64,000 nt of DNA from contig CM060910.1 in assembly GCA_030737875.1 (NCBI GenBank), positions 70,998,501 through 71,062,500 on the forward strand, written 5' to 3'. The position numbers and the translations under genes are program-made. This DNA comes from Allium sativum (taxonomy: Eukaryota; Streptophyta; Magnoliopsida; Asparagales; Amaryllidaceae). The notes beneath the pieces were generated by a model. The model did not search any database, was not told where the DNA came from, and was given only the letters and a program-made list of their open reading frames with translations. Below, piece after piece: positions 1-11,506 of this stretch (its first letter is position 1; each line of letters opens with the position of its first letter).

Positions 1-1
1 T

Positions 2-376
2 TTCTGTGATGAAGATGACGAGAATTACCTGCATTTGTTCGTTAGATGTGACTTTGCATTCTATGTTTGGATAAAGTGTTTAGCTAGCCTAAATATTAGT
101 TTAGTTTGGATGGACTTCATCACTGATCAATATTATTTTTGGCACACCATTTATACTTCTCTACCTGATACACCCATGTGAAGACTGTTTGCTACTTTCA
201 ATTTTGCTTATGTATGGATACTTTGGCATGAAAGAAACTCACGAAAGTTTAAATGTAAAATGAAAACACCTAATACAGTTATTTACTGCATTCTCAAATT
301 TATTTCCCTTTGGTCAGGCAACGATGAAGTGAAATTTGTGGATATTATAGCTGCTAGAGTTATGGATCGTGCTTGA
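2..376 (+). pseudogene. LINE ORF2 C-terminal domain (zf-RVT type), broken
   Basis: Frame 2 reads as the C-terminal zinc-binding domain that follows reverse transcriptase in plant LINEs. There is a cysteine near the start, then HLFVRC with a second cysteine, a tryptophan-rich stretch, and the typical WILWHERNSRKF motif about 65 residues later. The frame ends at TGA 374-376 with no further domain, as expected for the end of ORF2. One in-frame TGA at 179-181 breaks it. The N-terminal endonuclease and reverse transcriptase would lie left of the window. This domain is thought to help in RNA binding during target-primed reverse transcription; that role is family knowledge and is not shown here. Confidence 0.75.
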
Positions 377-590
377 GGCAGGCAAGTTTGATGTTGCTTC
401 ATCATGCTTGAGTTTAGTGTGTTTGGGTACTTAGCTTCTACTTTGTCGTATTATGTACTTATATTACTTTTTGCTACACTGTTGTCATGCCTGCGTGCAT
501 GTGATATTTTTGGCTGTGTGTATTTATGTAAATATGCGTATGATGTACTAGAACCTATGCTACATTAATCTTTTATGTTTAATGAAGTAA

Positions 591-614
591 GTTGTGAATC
601 TCGCGATTCACAAC
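591..614 (+). repeat. Stem-loop in LINE 3' UTR
   Basis: Two perfect 10-base arms (591-600 and 605-614) surround a 4-base loop, 10 bases before the A-run. Some LINE and SINE families use a 3'-terminal stem-loop as the reverse-transcriptase recognition site. That role is inferred from the position. Confidence 0.6.
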
Positions 615-637
615 CTTTTGCATTAAAAAAACAATCC

Positions 638-2116
638 TATGTCCACTTTATATTCTCTTGATTTTATAATAACTTTGATTACAAATGGTGATTTTTATGG
701 CTAATCCTGAGTACAATGCTGTTATAACAATAAAATAACAAGAGAATGGCCAAAAGTCCTATCTTCGAAGCTTTGGAGGGCTCTATAGATGTTACAGTTC
801 TCGGGTCGACTAAGACATGTGCAATCCATCCCACGACTATAGGAATGGCTGAAGAAGTTTTCTTCTCATGTAAAATTGCCCAGTCTGGCTAGATATGGAC
901 AGTGGCTGAAGATTATATACTCTAGAAGTAGCAGAAGTGGTCACACTGAAGCAGGAATAGGTTAAAGTGGAGATAATTTGGCATAGGTATGGGCTTGGCT
1001 CGACTTAGTTTACCCGGAATTCTACTTGACCTAAGACTAACGTTGATTCAAAGCTTCCGCCTTCGCATGTGTTTACTGTAGGTCGGGTCGGCATGTCTTC
1101 TAGTCGACCCGAATGTCGATCGAGCCCACGTCTTCGTTTATGCACATGGCTTCCAAGTCGGGTCGAATGGTCGACCTAAAGTTGCTTCGATCCAAGCTCT
1201 CAGGGATACTTGGTCCTTGGTTTTCGTGAAGGAGGTTTGGGTCGATGAAACCCTTGGTTGACCCGAAGGCTTTTGAATCTTAGCTCTCGATGATTTGTTT
1301 TTAAGTTTGGTTTTCAAGAATGTATTCGATCTTCGTGGACTTACCAAAAAGGTAGGTAAAAACTTTTCCCCCTAAATATGTCGCGATATAGACCGGACGT
1401 GCTTTGTAATGTACTGAGCAACAATTCCATAGTCAGTTTTTGAATGGTAATGATGAACAAACTTGTGCATCTAACAACGCCATTGCACTCGGACCATTAT
1501 GTCAGTAGGAAAGATTATCAATTGTTGCGTCAAATCATTGGCTCCCGAATGAGGTGTCTCACATGCAGGTCATTATCGAACGATGTCGCCATTTTACGCT
1601 AGTGGAGCACATGGTCAAGTCAGATCAAAGAATTTCATACAAGTTAGTGCAGGTTGTTTGCTGAATTGGATTTTTGGGATCACATGAAACAGATAAAGAT
1701 TGAGATTCCCAGATTGGTATCGACTCGCAAAATCGTACTTATATTTGGGTCGATCAATCCCGGTTGATGCTTCCCTCAGGTTAGTGTTCATTTCAGGTCG
1801 ATGTGTCGGTCTAACACTCTTGCATACTATCTCTTCAAGAGAATACGATGAGTCACTTTGTTTTACTATATAAAGCTGGCCCACCTGATTATTTTAATTT
1901 TACTTTTACTGCCATTCGAGATGAGCTCGTTTCCAAGATTTTTCAACCACCTGAGTTAATTGAAACTTATCAATCTTCTTCCATATCTGAATCTAATTAG
2001 GACTTGATTCATTGCCTTACTTTTTAAAACCATTATTTCAAATGACTCAATTCACAAAATCGATTTTCTTCCTTTCCTTCTTGTTTTAAATCCAATCGGT
2101 TTCGCTTTAGGGCTGG
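638..2116 (-). mobile_element. Tat/Ogre-like LTR fragment, copy 1
   Basis: This aligns along its length with 2750-4224, starting from a CCTANGTCCAC motif and ending at GGGCTGG. It holds several GTCGACC/TCGACC motifs and a TATA-like box (1866-1875) that could read either way. The CTACGTCCACTT-type block resembles the one in the LTR next to the Tat-like gag at 11640-11690. By that analogy the LTR is on the minus strand with R-U5 to the left. The left part is cut by the LINE and the right end meets a CACTA-like terminus. No real coding sequence; a minus-strand frame at 1615-1884 is judged spurious. Confidence 0.55.
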
Positions 2117-2134
2117 GTCAAATTTCTTGTAGTG
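2117..2134. mobile_element. CACTA-type terminal inverted repeat remnant
   Basis: The sequence ends in TTTCTTGTAGTG, the reverse complement of the classic CACTACAAGAAA terminus of plant CACTA transposons. It sits exactly where LTR copy 1 stops matching copy 2. No body or partner end is visible, so it may be a scar or coincidence. Confidence 0.3.
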
Positions 2135-2622
2135 AATGATATTTCTCAGACTATGGTAATGACATTTCTTAATCAATGCAATATCTTTTAATTCCAATCC
2201 TAATATGTTAGTGCTATTTCTTCTAATTTTTAATATATTACTGTAATGACATTTTTATAAATAGTATCCAATCCTAATGTTGATATTTGCTAACATTTCT
2301 TATAAATGGCAGTAATTGATGCAAATCTATTTTGAAGTAGATTATGTTGGAAGCTAATTTTATACATATCCAATTTACCATTATGTTAATTTGGTTCTTC
2401 TCTACGTTTGGTAAAAAACACAATTTATATGGTAAATTAATCTTCTAATTTTCCATCACTTACTGTGTAACAACTTATGTAATATAATTTGATAGTGCCA
2501 AAATTCATAATTAATCTTGATATACATACATACACTGTTTATAACGCATATATAATTAGTAATTTTGTCTATAATTTTAAATCATTTTCAATTAATTTTT
2601 GAAACGATTTATTCAGATAACT
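2135..2622. other. AT-rich spacer, no feature seen
   Basis: A very AT-rich stretch separates the two LTR copies. I see no coding frame, tandem repeat or RNA gene. It may be decayed element interior. Confidence 0.5.
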
Positions 2623-4224
2623 TTGACACCAAAAAGTGGCACAACACCCATAAAAGAGAGAATGTAGAGAAATAAATGAATAATATAAATGAAAATAGAG
2701 AATGAATGCGATCACACATGAATTTATAGTGATTCAGCGTTAACGACCCTAGGTCCACTTTATAATCTCTTGATTTTATAATAACTATGATTACAATGGT
2801 AATTTTTATGGCAAACCTTGGGTACAATGCTGTTATAACAATAAAATAGCAAGAGAATGGACAAAAGTCCTATCTTTGAAACTTTGGAGGGTTATTTGTA
2901 GATGTTACAGCTCTCGGGTCGACTAGGACACGTGCAATCCATCCCAAGACTGTAGGAATGGCTGAAGAAGCTTTCTTCTCATGTAAAAAGGCCCAGTCTG
3001 GCTAGATATGGACAGATGGCTGAAGATTCTACATTCTAGAAGTAGCAGAAGTGGTCACACTGAAGCAGGAATAGGTCAAAGTGGAGATATTTTGGCATAG
3101 GAATGGGCTTGACTTGACTTAGTTTACCTAGAATTCTATTCGAGCTAAGACTAACGTTGAGTCAAATCTTCCACCTTCGCTTGTGTTTACTACAGGTCGG
3201 GTCAGCATGTCTCCTAGTCCAACCGAATGTCGATCGATCCCATGTCTTCATTCATGCGCGTGGCTCCCAATTCAAGTCGAATAGTCGACCTAAAGGTGCT
3301 TCTAGCTGATCTCTCAGGGATACTTGGTCCTTTCTTTTCGTGAAGGAGGTTCATGTCGATGGGACCCTTGGTTGACCTAAAGGCTGTTGAATCTTAGCTC
3401 TTAGTGATTTGTTTTTTAAGTTTGGATTTCAAGAATGCATTTGATCTTGACAGACTTACCAAAAAGTCTGGTCCAAACTTTTCCCCACAAAGTATGTTGT
3501 GATGTAGATCGGATGTGCTTTGTAATGTACTGAGCAACAATGCTATAGTCAATTTGTGAATAGTAATGACGAACAATCGTGTAACGCCATTATACTTGGA
3601 CCATTATGCCAGTTGAAAACAATTATCAATCGTTGCATCGAATCATTGGCTCCTGAATGCAGTGTCTCACATACCGGTCATTGTCGAGCGATGTCATCAT
3701 TTTACACTAGTGGTGCACATTGTCAAGTCAGACCAAAGAATTTCGTACAAGTTAGTACAAGACGTTTGTTGAATCGGATTTTTGGGAATCACACTAAATA
3801 GATAAATATTGAGTTTCCCGAATCGATATCGACTCGTGAAATCGTACCTATATTTGGGTCGATCCATCCCGGTTGATGCTTCCCTCGGGTCAGTGTTCAT
3901 TTCAGGTCGATGTGTCGATTTGACACTCCTGCATACTGTCACTTCAAGAGAATATGAGGAGTTACTTTGTTTTACTATATAAAGTTGGCCCACCTCATTA
4001 TTTTAATTTTACTTTTACTGCCATTGGAGCCGAGCTCGTTTCCAAGATTTATCAACCAACTGAATTAATCGAAACTTATCAATCTTATTCCATATCTGAA
4101 TCTAGGTAGGCCTTGATTCGACCCCTTACTTTTTAAACCGTTATTTCAAACAAGTCAATTCAGAAAATCGATTTTCTTCCTTTCCTTCTTGTTCTAAACC
4201 TAATCTACTTCGCTTTAGGGCTGG
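2623..4224 (-). mobile_element. Tat/Ogre-like LTR fragment, copy 2
   Basis: This is the second copy, including the part missing from copy 1 (2623-2750). It begins with TTGACACCAAAAA, similar to TTGACTCAAAAA at 11506, where the Tat-like LTR adjoins its primer-binding region. TATA-like box at 3975-3984. Several GTCGAC/TCGACC sites. A short minus-strand frame (3697-3993) resembles the one in copy 1, but both are LTR DNA with no domain. Related motif-rich DNA continues to about 4860. Confidence 0.55.
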
Positions 4225-5136
4225 AATTATTGCCCGGAACCACGCCGGGAAAGGATGCATGACTATGAGGAGCAATCCAGGATATTACATATGGAGGAGC
4301 AATGATGGAGCTATGACAGTGATTCCACGTCATGAAACTCATGGCGGAGTTTAATGACCTGGGGAAGGAGGCAAATCGACTCTTCCATATGTCCCCACAC
4401 CACTCGATGGGAAGAGGAATGGACCCATAAGACTGCGAGGAAAAAGACTGGAAGCATTAAAAACCAAGTTGACGTGGCATTGGTTTAATTGGCCAGAAGA
4501 TGAGACGTCGAGTGAAGTTGGGTAGGTACTTTGGTCAATCATGTGTGGCGACCGATCTGAAAGCCATATGGTTGGAGCAGTCTTCTTGGGTTGATGGAAT
4601 GGTGAGTCGAGCCCGAAGAAATCGAACCGAAGAGATGGCATGGGGTAAAGGCGACATGTGGGGGATGAGCTTCTGGTTGACTCGAAGTACATCGACCTAA
4701 AGTCATTCGAGCCGAGACCTGAGGATTATTTGCATGTGCTAACGTAGATCATAGGACAGTTCGAACCCAGTTATTCTAACACGGGGGATACCGACCCAAG
4801 ATCGGTCAACCAGGAACGTGAAACCAACTATCAAAGCCATCCTGCTTAATCAAACTCCTTCATGCATAACAGTGATTAACGAAACAACTTTTCTTACACC
4901 ATTGGACAGTTAGGCTAGAGCATAATCAGACTGATTACATGAACTTGGACATTACAAACTCGAAGCAATATATGAATTGAATTTTTGTGGACTTATGCAG
5001 ATTGTTGTCTTTAATGTTTCTGTTTCTGTAGTTGTTTCTACATACTTTTACTTCAGGCACTTGCACTTGGCATACACACTAGGGTGTCAGTTTTAATTCT
5101 CTAACCAATGATCTTTCTTGAATAGCATACTCATCC
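4225..5136. other. LTR-like sequence with TCGACC motifs, unresolved
   Basis: No domain is recognisable. The part to about 4860 has the same composition and TCGACCTAAAG-type motifs as the neighbouring LTR copies, so it is probably the U3 part or interior of that element. 4860-5136 looks like non-coding DNA. Confidence 0.35.
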
Positions 5137-5283
5137 ATGACCAAAAGATATGATACAAGAAAGTCTGGAGTAGGGAGAGGAAAAGTGCTTCCTCCTAATC
5201 CAGACATAGAACAAGATTCGTCAACAGATACATATCCCAATCCCAACTTTGTAGTTCAACCCCACGATCAAGAGCCAATGTGA
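5137..5283 (+). pseudogene. Possible gag N-terminus (48 codons), cut by an LTR
   Basis: A 48-codon frame starts at ATG 5137 and ends by reading into an LTR terminus at 5279. It is basic, then proline/acidic (MTKRYDTRKSGVGRGK at the start), a composition seen at gag N-termini of gypsy elements. No conserved domain is present and the continuation is not found at the other side of the LTR. This is a guess from composition and position. Confidence 0.2.
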
Positions 5284-6790
5284 CACCCCCATGTCCCTTA
5301 ATGTCACTCGTATGAGGATGCATTGAGTTTCATGAAGCGCAATAATAATACGATGGCTAATTAAACAAGATAGAATATAAAATGTAGTGGAAAATTTCAA
5401 CATTTTATTTCAATTCAAAACTTGTCATTGCATTTTCAAATGAACCATCAATGTCAAAACCATAAACCTCTGTCTCAATAATATCAAAGTACAAAAAGCA
5501 TCCATAATATCCCTCAAATATCATAACAATAAACATAGATAAATAACTGAAGAAATACGTGGAAAGGGAAGAATTCAAGTCCAAGCAAGATAGAATCATG
5601 GTCACAGCTACTGTCCACCACCACTATGAGAATCTTAGGGGGGAAGGAAGAGAGGGAAGGAAAATAAAATAGGTCAGACCTAAAGTATGGTGAGTTCAAG
5701 TGATTTTCAACAATAAGATAAGATAGAAAGTACCAAGATAGATAAATAATGCTAAACATGAAACTATAGTAAAACAAGTATGAAATAATGAGGTAACATG
5801 ATAACGAGATAACAAGGTATGGTAAAGATCATTTGCGCTTCTCATTCATATCCCAACAGTAAAATTACTGCACCACTAGTAGAACATCAAGATTAGGTGT
5901 TACCCTAATTACTACCATGCGATCGGCTCCCTACTACGCAAATATCTTATGCCAGCTACAGCAGTAGGGGGTATCAATCCTTAACACGTCATCCATAAGA
6001 CAGAGACCTATTTGCTGGTGTTAGAGTGTCTTAGTTTCCCATATTGGACCCATGAACGCTCATGACTCCACCAGAACGATCCCGTACCCACCTTCTACCT
6101 TTGAACTTATTACAATCTAGATAAGTAAAGCGTGTCATGGCCCCTACCTAGTGTGAGGCCTCTCTCTAAGATACTAATAGGGATACTGATTGATATGGGT
6201 TTCACATAGCAAGATTAACAGAAGCCACCCCTAAGCTTATGCACCCAAACTAGGATTTTAAGATTTCCAAAATCGGATACCAACAGCAAGACGTGGGACC
6301 TCTTAGCTAATTAATTAATAAGTAATAACTTAGTAGGTTTAAGTTTGTTAATATGCATGGTTGTAAATGACATTTCCTATAAATGTTATTTTGTGTACAA
6401 CCCCTTCCCTAAACAAGCACCTGCTCAGATGTATATATAGATAAAGTTGCCTATTTTACTTAATTACATCTGATACTTCCTATATGTTCCACTTAACTAT
6501 TAAATTAAATTTAACCTATTCAAGTTGACATGTTTTGCATATTATCCCAAGTATACAATCATAGGATTTCATGTTTCAATATGCCTAATTTTCCTTTTTA
6601 CTGTCATTTTAATTTATTCCAATTTAACCCAATTTACACAATTCTAATATGAATAGCCTAGGCATTTGATGGCATGGGTATAACTCGAAATAAAAAAGGA
6701 AAAGGAGAAAAATACAGATCCAATACATAAACTGAATAAACAGGCATAAGACTGTATATAAAACTAAGACAGAAAAGGGGATAATAAACT
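5279..6790 (-). mobile_element. Partial LTR A (tandem pair with LTR B)
   Basis: It starts TGTGACACCCCC, like the U5-side end of other minus-oriented LTRs here (compare TGTGACGATCCC at 12987). It matches 6793-8500 in order: a block with GAAGCGCAA, a purine-rich block, a GGTCAGAC motif, and an AGGTGT...CCCTACTACG block. It stops where copy B starts. No coding content. Confidence 0.55.
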
Positions 6791-6792
6791 CC

Positions 6793-9378
6793 CGTCAATG
6801 TCACTCATAAGGGAATGTATTAAATTCTATGAAGCGCAATAAGTAAACAGTACAGAATTTTACAAAGCAGATATAAAATAAGTAGTGGAAAATTTCAACT
6901 TTGTTATTAAAATAAAACGTAGTTCTCAAAATCAGTTACATCAAACCACTTACAAAGTACGTTAAATCTGCCTTTCAAAACAAAATAACATAATGCCATA
7001 AAACAAAATCATATCCCTTGTCATAAGCCATGATATAGTAGAGTCAAAAAGGTACATCTCAAGAAATCCAAGTCTAAGCTGCTACAGAAAGTCCTAGTCA
7101 CTGTTGAGCGCTTCTAATTTGAGGACCTGCGGGGAGGGGGGGGGGGAAGGAAGAAAGAAGCGAAAGAAAAAGGGTCAGACATAAAGTCTGGCGAGTTCCA
7201 GTTATTTTCAAATTTGCATAAAATAGAAATGCCAAGATCGGAAAATAAGAATAGATGAGAAAGGTACAGTGTCATATAAGGTAAACTAAACTAAACAGAA
7301 CAACAAGATAGACATGAATTATAGGAATAAACTATGATCGAGTAATGCTTCACTTTTATATCCTAAAACAGGTATGTCGCACCAATACTAGTATAACAAG
7401 TTTAACATGATTAGGTATTCAACCTAATTACACAACATCAAGATTAACAGTAAAATTAACAACAGGATTAAACAACAAGATTAGGCGTACCCTAGTTACA
7501 CAATAAGAATAACAACAAGATTAGGTGTACCATAATTACTACCCATGCAATCAGCTCCCTACTACGTAAATACCATGTGTTAGCCCCAGCAACGAGGTGT
7601 ATCACTCCCTAATCCAACAATTATATAACACAGAACTATTTATTGGTGTTACAGCGGCTTAGTTTCCCTTATCGGACTCATGCACGCTCATGACTCCGTC
7701 GGAACGTGCCCGTACCCACCTTCTCTATGTTAACCTCTACATATCCAGCTCAGTAAAGCGATCCCTAGCCCCTACTTAGCACGAGGCCCTATAACAAAAT
7801 ACCAACAGGGATACCGACTGGTTTGGATTCCAAACAGTAGATTGACACAAGCCAAATCCCCTAAGCTTATGCCCCAAAACTAGGATTTAAGAGGCCCCAA
7901 AACCGTTACAACAACAGAGCGATGGACCTCTTTAGCTTATTAATACTCATGTTTAATGTAGCAGGTTTAGCTTTACTAATAAGCGTGGTTGTAATATTAC
8001 ATGTCATTGTGTGTGTACAACCCTTCCCCAAAACACTTGCCCCGATATATACAACTTTTACATCGTTTTAGTTTACTAACCTACATCCGGTACTTACAAT
8101 ATTCGAACATGTCATTTACTTAATGTCTGTATTAAGTCAATTCTAACATGTCCAATTCATATGCATACTATTCATCAACTATTTTCCAACATATACAACT
8201 TTATGCATATTATCCATTTTATCAACTTACAACAAGTATACACATATCATCTCTTTTTATTAGTTTGCAGCAAATCTAAAAAGTGTATATTATCCTCTTT
8301 TCCAATATAGTTAAACAGTCTTATTTAACAACATGACTATATTCCTCTTTTTATGCCATTCATTATCGCACCAATTATACACGCACTTATAAATGGGTAC
8401 AGCCTAGGCTTCCAAAGGCTTTAGTGTAAAATAAAAAGGGAAAACATAGGAAGAAGAATGGAATCAAATCTCATAGGCATATAGGCAAGACTAAAAATAA
8501 ACTAAACCAGTAGAAAGGGAAAAGGAAGATTGATACATATAACTTGTTAATTATCCACTAGCAAAGGCATATGTTTTACTGATCATAACGGCATAGGTAA
8601 TTAATAGTGAAAAACATGCCTGACATTTACCTTATAACCACTGTAAATCCTAACCCAATTTTATTTAATTATCATATAGTCTAAGAAATCAAATTTGAAA
8701 ATGACAAGGAACTCACAGTGGGTCTTGGTGAAGAACAGAATAAATCTCTTATATATATAACTATGTCGTTGAAAAGTCCAATCCAATACCTTTTAATTAT
8801 ATGTATGCCAATCCTGAATGATGTCTTTGTGGATCTTGACTTCAGCATCATTCGCCCATTTTTTTTTATTTCAGAATAGATTCTTAGAGGTGAAAGATAT
8901 GAAGAAGTTGAGATAACTGGAAATGGAAGAAGCCACCTATTTATAGATTCACAAAGTTAACCTCAACCTTTAGGTTCTAGGTTTTTTATCCAGTCCGTAC
9001 ACTTAAAGCTCAGTTAGCAACAAATAAAGTCTGGAAACCAGTCCAGATTCACTGTACGAATCTGCCCAAATCGTGTGTGGGTCAATCCATGGGTCGACCC
9101 CGCTGACCATGGGTCGGCCTATGGGTCGACCTGGGTGGAGTGTTGGTGGTCGCACAACTTTAGGAACTGAAGCTTCGAATCCCTCACTTAGGGGAGTGCC
9201 CCTTCGATGGAAGGGTCAACTCTTGCGTTTGTTTGTCTTGGCGCTTGCTCGTTGTTTGGATCTTTGCAAATTTTTCCATTCACTTTTCAAGGCGCTGCTT
9301 TTCTATTTTTGCATTTGTGCATGTTAATATTTACAGCTTTGGCACTTGAACTAGCATTGTTGGGGTCGCGATGTTACA
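6793..9378 (-). mobile_element. LTR B, nearly complete, minus orientation
   Basis: This is the second copy, missing about 18 bases at its left end but continuing to a terminal TTACA at 9374-9378. Read on the minus strand it starts TGTAACATCGCGACCCC, has a TATA box about 430 bases in (8936-8946), then about 2.1 kb of R-U5. A cluster of ATGGGTCGACC repeats lies in U3 (9075-9145). A G-run occurs at 7133-7145. The flanks (GCCAA left of A, CGGAC right of B) do not match, so A plus B is not a simple insertion. Confidence 0.6.
8936..8946 (-). promoter_or_regulatory. LTR TATA box
   Basis: The minus strand reads CTATAAATAGG, a strong plant TATA match, placed about 430 bases from the inferred LTR start. 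It supports minus orientation of LTR B. Confidence 0.55.
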
Positions 9379-9689
9379 CGGACAAGCGCTCGACAGGTGG
9401 CCTGCAATATGAAATCATCTTTTAATTAAGTTTTAATTTGACATATAATTTTGCAAGCTAGAAATTCATTCAAACAGATATGCTCTTAGTCGTAGAGCTA
9501 ATGTTCAGTGCATTACTTGCAGATTATTACAGACTGCTTACAAGAAGTTTTGAATATAACAGAAGGTAAAACATGAAGTAAAACATGAACTAAAGCAGGA
9601 AATAAATCATGAAGTAAAGCAGTGGAGATGCTGATCGCTTGTTCTGAGCCATTAAAGTTGGAGCACAATCAACGGTTATCAATTAATGA
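9379..9689. other. Spacer with short ACATGAAGTAAA repeats
   Basis: No gene seen. A small degenerate repeat (CATGAAGTAAA/CATGAACTAAA units) lies at 9567-9622. The stretch joins the LTR B end to the Tat-like gag and probably holds the deletion that removed the pol region. Confidence 0.4.
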
Positions 9690-11441
9690 TCAGCCTTGGA
9701 TTGATTTGAGCAAGAGCTTCGTTGCTTGTTGCCCCCTGGCCTTGGGGAATCAGAACAGCGATTGAGGATTGTGGATTTTTGACATATTGTTGAAAACGAT
9801 TTTTCCTAATCAGCTCTTCGATCAGTGATTTTAGATGCTTACACTCATTGGTGTTGTGGCCTGGCTGATTATGGAGCCGGTAGAATTTTCTAGAGTTCGC
9901 TTGGTTGTCACTTACTTTCTGAGGTTTTTGTATTAGATAATCTTTGGTGTCTTTAGTCGCAGCAAAGATGTTTTCTGGAGTGCCATTTAAAGGTGTTAAC
10001 TCTGATGGGTTGAGAAAGCGAGGCTTTTTGCCGTCTCGATTGTCTTTCCCATCACTTCCTGTTTTCTGACCTCCGGGAATTTTCTAATTATACTGGGTAG
10101 CGGCATTTTTGGGAGCTTCAAAAGCTCGGTTTGCATCAATAATTTGAAGAGGCACAGGATTATTGTCGACTCTCATGTACATCTCTGCCTTTTTGTAGAA
10201 TTTGTCAAGTGTGTTTTGCTCTTTCATTTTAATCCATTTCCCAAACTCACTCTTCTCATCTATGGCGCCAATTAGAGACAATAAGATCATGATGGGCTCA
10301 GGATTTCCTACTTCGACCAAAGAATTATGGAATCTATTGAGGAAGGCTTTAACATATTCTCCCGAATTATGCTTCATTGATGTAAGAGAAACAATGTCCT
10401 TAGCCTTGGTAGCCTGCAGTATGAACTGCTCTTTGAATTTCAAAATCAAGTCATTAAATCGGTCGATGGATTTAGGAGGCAGCCTTGTGAATCATAACGA
10501 TGCGACACCCTCTAGATAGAGAGGGAAGCACAAGCATTTGATCTCGTCCGTTTCTTTGGATGCATTCATGTACCACTCATATCTATATAGGAAGTGACTC
10601 GGATCAGAAGTCCCATTATACGGAGACAGAGTAGGATGAGTGAACTTCTTGGGGAACTCAGCTTTGCGGATCCTCTTTGTGAACGGATTTTTGTTGGGGG
10701 AGATGCCCCATTCTCTTTCATTATCCTTGCGAGACATGTTTTCCTTCATAATTTTCTTCACCATATCCGCGATATATTCCTTCGAGTTGTGTCATTCCGG
10801 AGAGAAGACTTCGATCTCTTTTCTGGTTGCTCGTTGTGGTGAGTGATCGCATTTAGACGATCTTGTTCTTTTACCTTCGATATGGGAGGACTCCCCAGCG
10901 TTGGGACTTGCAACCCGTCGGGTATTCGATCAGAATGGAATTTAGCTTTCTGCTTTGAGTCTTCGACATTAACGTCGTCTTTGCCAACAAATCTTTCCAA
11001 GTTGTCATTATGAAGATCGGAGGCGGATGAATTTGCATTCTCTTCAAGGTTGACATGGATTTTCTGATGAGGAGAGGGATTCGCTTGAGTGTTTAGGAGA
11101 GCACTCATTTTATCCATTAAGGCTTGATTATCATCCAGTAGTGTTTTATTAGCATCGATTAAAGCTTTATTGGAAGTTTCCATTCGTTGACTCAAGTTAG
11201 CGACGACGACATCTAATTCAGCATTGGTTACTCCTGCTCCGGACATTGAATTTTCTCCAACTTCGAAACAATTGGTAAGTGGAGTAGTCTCATTGTTAGC
11301 AATTTCGTTAATTTCTTCAATGGCTTTACTAGTGGTCTTCTTAGATTTGGCTATGATTTCAGACAAGGTTTGGAATTTTGATGAAGATTCGTCGATTGGT
11401 CTAGATTGTAGACTTGTGGAATCAATGGTTGAAGTTGGCTC
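9690..11441 (-). pseudogene. Ty3/gypsy Tat/Ogre-like gag, decayed
   Basis: Gag forms the retrotransposon capsid. Read on the minus strand, an N-terminal segment (11441 to about 10760) is rich in Asn/Lys with a heptad-like NKALIDANKTLLDDNQALMDK stretch. The capsid core follows (about 10764-10084) with YNGTSDPSHFLYRYEWYM, RFNDLILKFKEQF and EYVKAFLNRFHN, the order seen in Tat/Ogre gag. A C-terminal zinc-knuckle-like segment is at 9890-9811 (RLHNQPGHNTNEC). Breaks: a frameshift near 10760, TGA at about 10498 where a Trp is expected, TAG at about 10082, and loss of one knuckle cysteine. No in-frame ATG is seen at the N-terminus. Protease, RT and integrase are absent to the left. Confidence 0.75.
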
Positions 11442-11479
11442 TTAAGATTGAAGGGGGTGCGAAGGAAGGAGATGCGAAC

Positions 11480-11506
11480 GCGGCCCCACGATGGGCCCCA
11501 AAATTT
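11480..11506 (-). promoter_or_regulatory. Probable primer-binding region of the Tat-like element
   Basis: The minus strand reads TTTTGGGGCCCATCGTGGGG directly after the LTR edge. It looks like a mutated form of the TGGCGCC-containing site usual just inside the 5' LTR of Tat/Ogre elements. The position between LTR and gag fits. The tRNA is not certain. Confidence 0.4.

Larger units (their letters stand above)
1..631 (+). mobile_element. LINE (non-LTR retrotransposon), 3' end
   Basis: The truncated end of a plant LINE enters from the left edge. It comprises the end of ORF2 (2-376), a 3' UTR of about 250 bases without coding signal, a perfect 10-bp stem-loop (591-614) and a short A-run (625-631). 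Sequence matching another LTR (638 onward) starts directly after the A-run, so the LINE probably inserted into that LTR. The left target-site duplication is outside the window. Confidence 0.75.

Noticed and set aside
1615..1884. Conserved minus-strand frame MGQLYIVKQS (also 3697-3993)
   Set aside because: Similarity only reflects duplication of LTR DNA. The C-termini diverge by frameshift and a TATA-like box lies inside.
9073..9425. Overlapping plus-strand frames of 72-84 codons
   Set aside because: They lie in LTR U3, antisense to its promoter, and are made of TCGACC repeats.
10202..10519. Plus-strand frames overlapping the gag
   Set aside because: Shadow frames of the minus-strand gag, which carries recognisable motifs.
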